This document shows, piece by piece, positions 1-5,547 of a stretch of 8,640 bases of DNA. Location: assembly GCA_005798925.1 (NCBI GenBank), contig SYID01000025.1, positions 1 to 8,640 of the forward strand. Reading direction: 5' to 3'. The stretch comes from Verrucomicrobiota bacterium. GTDB lineage: Bacteria > Verrucomicrobiota > Verrucomicrobiia > Opitutales > UBA953. Every line of letters starts with the position of its first letter. The stretch's first letter is position 1. The position numbers and the translations under genes are program-made. The notes beneath the pieces are model-generated. The model was not told where the DNA came from. It saw only the letters and a list, made by a program, of their open reading frames with translations, and did no database searches.

Positions 1-2182
1 CGGCGACCTCCTCCCCGGCGCCACGCCCGACGACCTCGTCGCCACCGGCTTCCACCGCAACACGATGCTGAACGAAGAAGGCGGCATCGACCCCAACGAA
101 TACCGTTTCTACGCGATGGTGGACCGCGTCGGCGCCACCGGCGCGGCGTGGATGGGCCTGACGATGAACTGCGCGCAGTGCCACACCCACAAGTATGACC
201 CTATCCTGCACACCGATTACTTCGGCGTCATGGCGCTGCTGAACAACGCCGACGAACCGACGTACCATATCCCGCCGGCCGACCTCGACGCCCAGCTGGC
301 CGAGCACGCCCGCAAGATCGCCGCCGCCGAAGAATCCCTGCCCGGTAAGTTCCCCGGCGGCGTCGCCGCCCTCGACCCGAAGGTCGACGCCTGGATCGCC
401 GCCGAAGCCCCCAAGTCCGCGAAGTGGGAAGTGATCCGGCCCGCCAAGCTCAAGACCACGATGCCGAAACTCGAGGTCCAGCCCGACGACTTCATCCTCG
501 GCGGCGGCGACAGCACCAAGAGCGACGTCTACGACCTGACCTTCGATCGCGCCCATAAGGGCGTCACGGCGCTCCGGCTCGAGGTCGCCGACCACCCTTC
601 CCTGCCTAACGACGGCCCGGGACTGACCGGCTACGAGGGACCCCTTGGCGGATTCTTCCTCAGCGAGCTCCAGGCCTGGCATGAGGGCCGACGCCTGGAA
701 TTCGGCGACGCCTTCGCGACGAACGACGAGGAAGAAGACCGTATCAGCGACGCCGCCGCGCCCAAGGCCAAAGCCAAGGCGAAGGGCAAGGCCGCCCGGA
801 AGAAGAACAACGCCTCGGCCGCGCTCGACGGCGAGATGTCCAGCGGCTGGCAGGTGCTGGGCGGCTACGGCCAGCGCCAGACGGCTGTCTTCCGCTTCGC
901 CAAACCCACCGACCTTCCGGCCGGCTGGACCCTGAAGATGCTTTTCGAAAAACACTTCTCCTGCTCGCTCGGACATTTCCGTCTTTCCGTCAGCACCGAC
1001 GAACACGCCACCGCCACCGGTCACCCCGCGGCGATCGAGGCCATGCTCGCCGGCGCCGCCCCGCAGGACCGGGACGCCCTACGCATGCGCTTCCTGGAGA
1101 CCGCGCCCGAAGTCGCCGTCCACGCCAAGGCCCTCGCCGCCCTGCGCAAGCGCATCCCGCGCGGCCAGCCCACGCTCGTCATGCGCGAACGCCCCGCCTC
1201 CAACCCCCGGACGACCGTGCGCTATCACCGTGGCGAATACCTGAATCCGCGCGAAGAAGTGAAGCCCGGCGTGCCCGCCTTCCTGCCCGGACTACCCAAG
1301 GACGCACCGGCCAACCGCCTGACCTTCGCCCGCTGGCTCTTCGCGCCCGAGAATCCGCTGACCGCCCGCGTCGCCGTGAACCGTCAGTGGCAGGCCTTCT
1401 TCGGACGCGGCTTCGTCGCCTCGCTCGAAGACTTCGGCTACCAGAGCGAAGCCCCGACGCACCCTGAGCTGCTCGACTGGCTGGCGGTCGAGTTCCAGAA
1501 CACCGGCTGGTCGATGAAGAAACTGCACCGCCTCATCGTCACCAGCGCCACCTACCGCCAGTCCTCGCGCGTGACGCCCGAGCTCGCCGAAAAGGACCGC
1601 GAGAACCTCCTGCTCGCCCGCGGCAGCCGCTTCCGCCTCGACGCCGAGGTCATCCGCGACGGCGCGCTCCAGGCCGCCGGCCTGATTTCGTTCAAGATGG
1701 GCGGACCCGGCGTCTATCCGCCGCAGCCCGCCAGCGTCACCAGCGAAGGGGCGTATGGCAAGATCGAGTGGAAGCCCAGCGAGGGCGAGGACCGCTACCG
1801 GCGCTCGCTCTACACCTTCATCAAGCGCACCGCGCCGTTCGCGATGGCCACGACCTTCGACGCGCCCACCGGCGAAGCCTGCATCGCGCGCCGTGACGTC
1901 TCCAACAGCCCGCTCCAAGCGCTGACCCTGCTCAACGACGAGATGTTCATGGAAGCGGCCCGCGCGCTCGGCAAGAAGGCCATGACGGCGGCGACCGATG
2001 ACGCCGGACGCATCGCCTTCATCCTCCGGCGTTGCGTCACGCGCCCGCCCGCGCCCGATGAGACGAAGACCATGCAGGCCTTCGTCGACGCCCAGCGCGC
2101 CCGCAAGGTCGCCGAACCGGACGTCTGGACCGCCCTCGCGCGCGCCGCCCTCAACCTCGACGAGAGCATCACGCATCCGTGA
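1..2182 (+). CDS. DUF1549/DUF1553 (PSCyt2-PSD1) domain protein, 5' partial
   Basis: The reading frame is open from the left edge (first full codon at base 2) to TGA at 2180-2182, giving 726 visible residues. The ATG at 65 is not the real start: residues before it (GDLLPGATPDDLVATGFHRN) already match the DUF1549 core. Numbering from base 2, a heme-type CAQCH motif sits at residues 57-61, followed by THKYDP. The middle part (about 170-350) resembles a beta-sandwich with the usual 'FFLSELQAW' and 'ALDGEMSSGW' blocks. The DUF1553 domain occupies roughly residues 400-690 ('NPLTARVAVNRQWQAFFGRG', 'HRLIVTSATYRQ', 'RRDVSNSPLQALTLLND'). Full-length relatives usually have a signal peptide and often a PSCyt1 cytochrome domain upstream, which would lie outside the window. 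The biochemical role of the family is not established; a periplasmic redox role is inferred from CxxCH. Odd point: a Lys/Ala-rich insertion at 752-811. The DUF1501 gene follows after 107 bp, the standard partner arrangement. Confidence 0.93.
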   Translation, partial: GDLLPGATPDDLVATGFHRNTMLNEEGGIDPNEYRFYAMVDRVGATGAAWMGLTMNCAQCHTHKYDPILHTDYFGVMALLNNADEPTYHIPPADLDAQLAEHARKIAAAEESLPGKFPGGVAALDPKVDAWIAAEAPKSAKWEVIRPAKLKTTMPKLEVQPDDFILGGGDSTKSDVYDLTFDRAHKGVTALRLEVADHPSLPNDGPGLTGYEGPLGGFFLSELQAWHEGRRLEFGDAFATNDEEEDRISDAAAPKAKAKAKGKAARKKNNASAALDGEMSSGWQVLGGYGQRQTAVFRFAKPTDLPAGWTLKMLFEKHFSCSLGHFRLSVSTDEHATATGHPAAIEAMLAGAAPQDRDALRMRFLETAPEVAVHAKALAALRKRIPRGQPTLVMRERPASNPRTTVRYHRGEYLNPREEVKPGVPAFLPGLPKDAPANRLTFARWLFAPENPLTARVAVNRQWQAFFGRGFVASLEDFGYQSEAPTHPELLDWLAVEFQNTGWSMKKLHRLIVTSATYRQSSRVTPELAEKDRENLLLARGSRFRLDAEVIRDGALQAAGLISFKMGGPGVYPPQPASVTSEGAYGKIEWKPSEGEDRYRRSLYTFIKRTAPFAMATTFDAPTGEACIARRDVSNSPLQALTLLNDEMFMEAARALGKKAMTAATDDAGRIAFILRRCVTRPPAPDETKTMQAFVDAQRARKVAEPDVWTALARAALNLDESITHP
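752..811 (+). other. Lys/Ala-rich low-complexity insert inside the DUF1549/DUF1553 protein
   Basis: An acidic stretch (NDEEED, from 722) is followed by AAAP, alternating K-A-K-A-K-A-K-G-K-A-A, then RKKNN. It splits the middle beta-sandwich-like region between 'LEFGDAFATNDE' and 'ASAALDGEMSSGW', two blocks that are normally close together in this family. It therefore looks like an enlarged surface loop. The reading frame is intact and codon use matches the surroundings. The + strand has a near-repeated AAGGCC/AAAGCC unit here, so slippage growth of the codons is plausible. Confidence 0.7.
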
Positions 2183-2188
2183 AGAGTC

Positions 2189-2216
2189 GATGACCGATGA
2201 CAGATCACAGATGACC
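2189..2216 (+). repeat. four-unit tandem heptamer array (GATGACC type)
   Basis: Four contiguous 7-bp units begin 6 bp after the stop codon of the upstream gene. Units 1 and 4 read GATGACC. Unit 2 (2196-2202) ends in A instead of C. Unit 3 (2203-2209) keeps that A and also has C for G at position 4. The 7-bp period is exact with no indels. Function is unknown. Heptameric short tandem repeats are known from cyanobacterial intergenic DNA, but I cannot link this array to them. Confidence 0.75.
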
Positions 2217-2253
2217 GAACGAGCACCCTGACATCCCGACGTCTCTTCGGCCC

Positions 2254-2281
2254 CATACTCGATACTCGAAACTCCATACTC
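2254..2281 (+). repeat. four-unit tandem heptamer array (CATACTC type)
   Basis: Four contiguous 7-bp units end 8 bp before the ATG of the DUF1501 gene. Units 1 and 4 read CATACTC. Unit 2 starts with G, and unit 3 starts with G and has A for T at position 3 (GAAACTC). The sequence is unrelated to the heptamer array 37 bp upstream, but period, copy number and the unit1=unit4 layout are the same. The array occupies the place where a Shine-Dalgarno site would be, and there is no purine-rich site between it and the ATG. Confidence 0.75.
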
Positions 2282-2289
2282 TCTTTCAT

Positions 2290-3714
2290 ATGTCCTCCCG
2301 CCCCAACGTCACCCGCCGGTACTTCTTCCAAGAGTGCGCCCTCGGCGTCGGCAAGATCGCCCTCGCCTCCCTGATGGCCGACGGCGCCATGGGCCGCCTC
2401 GCCGCCGCCGGCTCGGGCCAGGTCTCCGGCCTGCCACACCATCCGCCCAAGGCCAAGGCGGTCATCCACCTGTTCATGGCCGGCGCTCCCTCGCAGCTCG
2501 AGCTCTTCGACTACAAGCCAGAGCTGGCCAAACTGGAAGGCAAGCCCCTCCCGCCCTCGGTCATCAACGGACAGCGCTACGCGTTCATCCGCCCCGACGC
2601 CGCCGTCCTCGGACCGCGCTATAAGTTCGCCCGCCACGGCCAGTCCGGCGCCGAGCTCTCGGAGATGATCCCGAACATCGCTTCGATCGCGGACGACATC
2701 GCCATCGTGAAATCCTGCCGCACGACGCAGTTCAACCACGCGCCCGCCCAGATCTACATGAACACCGGCTTCTCGCAGCCGGGCAGGCCGAGCATGGGTT
2801 CGTGGATCACCTACGGACTCGGCTCCGAAGCCAAAGACCTCCCGTCGTTCGTGGTCATGAGCACCGGCTCCGGCATCAGCGGCGGCGCGGCCTGCTGGAG
2901 CAGCGGCTTCCTGCCCAGTTCCTACGCCGGCACCCGCTTCCGCAACACCGGCGACGCGATCCTCAACACCGGCACGCCCGCGGGCATCGACCCGGCGACG
3001 CAGAAGGACACCATCGGGCTGATCAACGCCATGAACGACCGCCGCCTGCGGCTCGACGGCGACAGCGAGATCGCCACACGTATCGCCAACTACGAGATGG
3101 CCTACCGCCTCCAGACCTCGGCGCCCGACCTGATGGACCTCTCTACCGAGAGCAAGGAGACGCTCGAGCTCTACGGCTGCGATCCGAAGGTGCCGTCCTT
3201 CGCCCGCGCCTGCCTGCTCGCCCGCCGCATGGTCGAGCGCGGCGTCCGCTTCATCAACATCTACAACGAAGGCTGGGACGCCCACAGCGACGTCGCCGGC
3301 AACGTGCGCAACAACTGCGCCAAGACGGACAAGGCTTCCGCCGCGCTCGTCAAGGACCTCAAGCGGCGCGGCCTGCTCGACAGCACGCTGGTCGTCTGGG
3401 GCGGCGAGTTCGGCCGCACCCCGATGGTCGAGTCCAGCGTCTCGCTCGGCCGGAGCCAGGGCCGCGACCACCACCCGCAGGCGTTCTCGATGTGGATGGC
3501 CGGCGGCGGCATCAAGGGCGGCCAGACGATCGGCGAGACCGACGAGATGGGCTTCAACATCGTCAAGGACGAGGTCCGCGTGCCCGACCTGCAGGCGACC
3601 ATCCTCCACTGCCTGGGCGTCGACCACGAGCGCCTCACCTTCCGCAACGCCGGCCTGGACTTCCGCCTCACCGGCGTCGAGCCCTGCCACGTGGTGAAGA
3701 AGTTGTTGGCTTAA
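2290..3714 (+). CDS. DUF1501 family protein with Tat-type signal
   Basis: This 474-residue protein is a full-length DUF1501 member, a family placed with the alkaline phosphatase/sulfatase-like fold. The N-terminus has a twin-arginine signal: T8-R9-R10-Y-F-F followed by a hydrophobic stretch (ALGVGKIALASLMADGA), so export in folded form across the inner membrane is likely. Conserved blocks are 'HLFMAGAPSQLELFDYKP' near residue 60, 'NHAPAQIYMNTG' near 150, 'GWDAHSD' with D330 and H332, 'WGGEFGRTP' at 370-378 with E373, and 'GRDHHPQAFSMWMAGGG' with H394 and H395. These acidic and His residues are the ones expected to bind metal if the fold is active. The reaction is unknown. ATG 2290 is chosen because the Tat motif starts 8 codons later. 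No Shine-Dalgarno site is visible; a CATACTC heptamer array lies directly upstream. It pairs with the DUF1549/DUF1553 gene before it, as is common in Planctomycetota and Verrucomicrobiota. Confidence 0.93.
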   Translation: MSSRPNVTRRYFFQECALGVGKIALASLMADGAMGRLAAAGSGQVSGLPHHPPKAKAVIHLFMAGAPSQLELFDYKPELAKLEGKPLPPSVINGQRYAFIRPDAAVLGPRYKFARHGQSGAELSEMIPNIASIADDIAIVKSCRTTQFNHAPAQIYMNTGFSQPGRPSMGSWITYGLGSEAKDLPSFVVMSTGSGISGGAACWSSGFLPSSYAGTRFRNTGDAILNTGTPAGIDPATQKDTIGLINAMNDRRLRLDGDSEIATRIANYEMAYRLQTSAPDLMDLSTESKETLELYGCDPKVPSFARACLLARRMVERGVRFINIYNEGWDAHSDVAGNVRNNCAKTDKASAALVKDLKRRGLLDSTLVVWGGEFGRTPMVESSVSLGRSQGRDHHPQAFSMWMAGGGIKGGQTIGETDEMGFNIVKDEVRVPDLQATILHCLGVDHERLTFRNAGLDFRLTGVEPCHVVKKLLA

Positions 3715-3726
3715 GGCTGATAGCCT

Positions 3727-3756
3727 AGGGGCAGGGATAGGGGTCGGGGCAGGGGT
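3727..3756 (+). repeat. G-rich hexamer array (AGGGGY), potential G-quadruplex
   Basis: Five contiguous 6-bp units start 12 bp after the DUF1501 stop codon: AGGGGC, then AGGGAT, AGGGGT, CGGGGC and AGGGGT. A trailing AGG follows. The + strand thus has five runs of three or four G separated by 2-3 bases, which meets the usual intramolecular G-quadruplex pattern. If transcribed, the quadruplex would form in RNA just downstream of the DUF1501 coding region. No T-run follows, so it is not a standard intrinsic terminator. Confidence 0.75.
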
Positions 3757-3832
3757 AGGAAGAAATCAAGGACTCGAAGGCCAGAACCATGCTGCCTGGT
3801 GCGCTCGTCCGCTGAATCTGCGTCGTTGCATC

Positions 3833-3847
3833 GTAGTGATTCACTAC
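3833..3847. promoter_or_regulatory. perfect palindrome GTAGTGA-T-TCACTAC, possible operator
   Basis: Two 7-bp arms are exact inverted copies around a single T. The site lies 75 bp before the esterase start and its right arm overlaps the first bases of the C-rich hexamer array. A poor -35-like TTGCAT (3826-3831) and -10-like CATACC (3849-3854) flank it at 17-bp spacing, each matching only three consensus positions. A dimeric regulator binding in the promoter spacer is a possible reading; chance or a small RNA hairpin remain open. Confidence 0.35.
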
Positions 3848-3867
3848 CCATACCCCAACCCCTACCC
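3844..3867 (-). repeat. C-rich hexamer array, inverted relative to the G-rich array
   Basis: Four contiguous 6-bp units: units 1 and 4 read CTACCC, unit 2 ATACCC, unit 3 CAACCC. On the minus strand this reads as GGGGT-type repeats, so it is an opposite-orientation relative of the array at 3727-3756; about 17 of 21 aligned positions agree. The two could pair as a long imperfect stem enclosing about 85 bases. A pyrimidine-rich tail (CTTCTGCTCTGCTC, 3868-3881) follows. On the minus strand there are four G-runs, so a G-quadruplex is possible there too. Confidence 0.7.
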
Positions 3868-3921
3868 CTTCTGCTCTGCTCTATTCTCGCAACCTAGGCG
3901 GATTTCGGATGTTAGATAAGC

Positions 3922-5469
3922 ATGCGCACCCCTCGCTTCCTCGCCCTCCTGCTGACCGTCTTCCTCGGCGGCGCCTCCCTCTTCGCCGCCGGCTTCCGCT
4001 TGGCCGCCCCGATCTCGGACCACATGGTCCTCCAGCGCGAGAAGCCCGTGGCGATCTGGGGTTGGGCCGACGCGGGCGAAGCCGTGACCGTGAGCTTCGC
4101 CGGCCAGTCGAAGACCGCGACCGCGGGCGCCGACGGCAAGTGGATGCTCAAACTAGACGCCCTCGCCGCTTCGGCCGAACCGCGCACGCTCGTCGTCACC
4201 GGCAAGGACGGACACAAGCTCGAGGTGCAGGACGTCCTCGTCGGCGAAGTCTGGCTCGGCTCCGGCCAGTCCAACATGGCGATGACCGTGCAATCTTCCA
4301 ACCACTTCCCGACCGAGCAGGCGCGCGCCAAGTTGCCGCTCATCCGGCACTATCGCGAGTCCTCGACCCATGCCACCTCTCCCGCCGCCGAAGGCAAAGG
4401 GCTCTGGCAGGAGTGCTCGCCCGAAACCGTCGGCGGTTTTTCCGCGACGCTCTTCTTCTTCGGCCGCGAGATCCACCGCGAAGTCGGCGTGCCCGTCGGA
4501 CTGATCAACACTTCCGTCGGCGGCACGCCCATCGAATCCTGGGTCGCCGCCGAGACGCAGTCGTCCGACCCGGAGACGAAGGCGAACTATGACGCCCGCC
4601 TGAAGGACTACCTCGCCTTCGATGAGAGCAAATCCGGCGAGCTGCATGCGAAGCAGATGGCGGTCTGGCGCGCCGCCGTCGCCAAGGCGAAGAAGGAGGG
4701 CCAGGAGTTCGTCACGCCGGCGCCGAAGAATCCGCTGGCCATGCGCAAGCTCAAGGGCGGACCCGCCGGGCTCTACAACGGCAAGGTCGTCAACCTCGCT
4801 CCTTACACGCTCCGCGGCATGCTCTGGTATCAGGGCGAAGGCAACGCACACAGCCCCCAGACGGCCGAGCTCTACGTCAAGCAGCTGACGCAGCTCGTCA
4901 CGAGCTGGCGGACCCTCTGGCAGGACGAAGTCCCCTTCGCCTGGGTGCAGCTGCCCAACTACCGCAATTCGCAGTCCGAAGGCTGGCCCCGCATGCGCGA
5001 ATCCATGATGAAAGTCCTCGCTTTGCCGAAGACGGGCATGGCGATCACGATCGACATCGGCGACCCCAAGGACATCCACCCGAAAAACAAGCAGGACGTC
5101 GGCAAGCGCCTCTCTTACTGGGCCCTCGCCACGGTCTATGACCGCAAGGTGCCCGCGATCAGCGGCCCCCTGCCCGCCTCCCATCAGGTGGAAGGCGCCG
5201 CGATCCGTGTCACGCTGAAGCACGCCGACGGTCTCAAGACCCGCGACGGCGCCGCCCCTCGCGGCTTCCTGGTCGCCGGCGCCGACAAGGTCTGGAAGCC
5301 CGCCACCGCCCGCCTTGACGGAACCGCGGTCCTGATCAGCAGCCCCGACGTGACCGCCCCGGTCGCCGCCCGCTACGCCTGGGCCGAGAACCCGGACTGC
5401 AACCTCGTCAACGGTGCCGGCCTGCCCGCCACCAGCTTCCGGACGGACGACTGGCCTGCCATCAGGTAA
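3922..5469 (+). CDS. secreted sialate O-acetylesterase family (SGNH) esterase
   Basis: This 515-residue SGNH hydrolase probably removes O-acetyl groups from a sugar outside the cytoplasm. A Sec signal peptide covers residues 1-23 (basic start, LALLLTVFLGG core, cleavage near FAA). Residues 25-105 are the N-terminal beta-sandwich ('RLAAPISDHMVLQREKPVAIWGWA'). The catalytic signatures are all present: GSGQSNM with nucleophile S117, GGT at 200-202, WYQGEGN at 302-308 with N308, and D384-I-H386 within 'DPKDIHPKNK'. The C-terminus ends with the family-typical 'YAWAENPDCNLVNGAGLPATSFRTDDW'. Length is normal for bacterial members. The ATG at 3922 starts the signal peptide; another ATG at 3909 is in the wrong frame. 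No clear Shine-Dalgarno site is seen. Bacterial members act on varied acetylated glycans (for example xylan-type substrates), so sialic acid should not be assumed. The nearby sulfatase suggests an acetylated, sulfated polysaccharide. Confidence 0.94.
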   Translation: MRTPRFLALLLTVFLGGASLFAAGFRLAAPISDHMVLQREKPVAIWGWADAGEAVTVSFAGQSKTATAGADGKWMLKLDALAASAEPRTLVVTGKDGHKLEVQDVLVGEVWLGSGQSNMAMTVQSSNHFPTEQARAKLPLIRHYRESSTHATSPAAEGKGLWQECSPETVGGFSATLFFFGREIHREVGVPVGLINTSVGGTPIESWVAAETQSSDPETKANYDARLKDYLAFDESKSGELHAKQMAVWRAAVAKAKKEGQEFVTPAPKNPLAMRKLKGGPAGLYNGKVVNLAPYTLRGMLWYQGEGNAHSPQTAELYVKQLTQLVTSWRTLWQDEVPFAWVQLPNYRNSQSEGWPRMRESMMKVLALPKTGMAITIDIGDPKDIHPKNKQDVGKRLSYWALATVYDRKVPAISGPLPASHQVEGAAIRVTLKHADGLKTRDGAAPRGFLVAGADKVWKPATARLDGTAVLISSPDVTAPVAARYAWAENPDCNLVNGAGLPATSFRTDDWPAIR

Positions 5470-5506
5470 GCCGGCTCGTCCGACTGGGGTGAAAACGGGG
5501 GGTTCG

Positions 5507-5522
5507 CCTTGCAACCGCAAGG
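5507..5522 (+). terminator. small hairpin CCTTGC-AACC-GCAAGG between esterase and cytochrome genes
   Basis: A perfect 6-bp stem with an AACC loop lies 37 bp after the esterase stop codon, followed by TCTTT. The stem is short and the T-tract is broken, so it would be at best a weak intrinsic terminator. It could equally be an mRNA processing or stability hairpin, as the next gene starts 25 bp downstream with its own ribosome binding site. Confidence 0.3.
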
Positions 5523-5536
5523 TCTTTGGACTGTCT

Positions 5537-5542
5537 AGGAAG
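5537..5542 (+). promoter_or_regulatory. Shine-Dalgarno site AGGAAG
   Basis: AGGAAG lies 5 bases before ATG 5548 and supports that start, which also begins a good signal peptide. It is the only clear Shine-Dalgarno site in the window; the other three visible starts lack one. Confidence 0.65.
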
Positions 5543-5547
5543 TCAGC

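Larger units (their letters stand above)
3723..3899. repeat. 177-bp intergenic element bounded by inverted GCCTAGG / CCTAGGC
   Basis: GCCTAGG at 3723-3729 and CCTAGGC at 3893-3899 form a 7-bp inverted pair. Just inside them lie two hexamer arrays in opposite orientation (3727-3756 and 3844-3867), and between those about 87 bp of unique sequence without an ORF. The layout resembles a small inverted-repeat element, but no target-site duplication is visible outside the ends and the 7-bp termini are short. CCTAGG is itself a palindrome, so part of the symmetry is automatic. Treat the boundaries as provisional. Confidence 0.4.

Noticed and set aside
65..67. ATG as start of the first gene
   Set aside because: Family-conserved residues extend upstream to the window edge in the same frame, and no signal peptide follows this ATG. 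The gene is truncated by the window.
2236..2250. CCGA...TCGG hairpin as a terminator after the first gene
   Set aside because: Only 4 bp of stem with a 7-base loop and no T-tract; too weak to support.
1810..3690. 626-codon open frame on the minus strand
   Set aside because: It lies opposite the conserved 3' part of the DUF1549/DUF1553 gene and the whole DUF1501 core, has low-complexity composition, and has no recognisable motif.
3715..3921. CRISPR or insertion-sequence remnant
   Set aside because: Repeat units are 6 bp and contiguous without spacers, no transposase fragment is readable in any frame, and no target-site duplication flanks the element.
3909..4592. ORF beginning at the ATG 13 bp before the esterase start
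   Set aside because: It is in another frame, Arg/Pro-rich, and overlaps the conserved esterase sequence.
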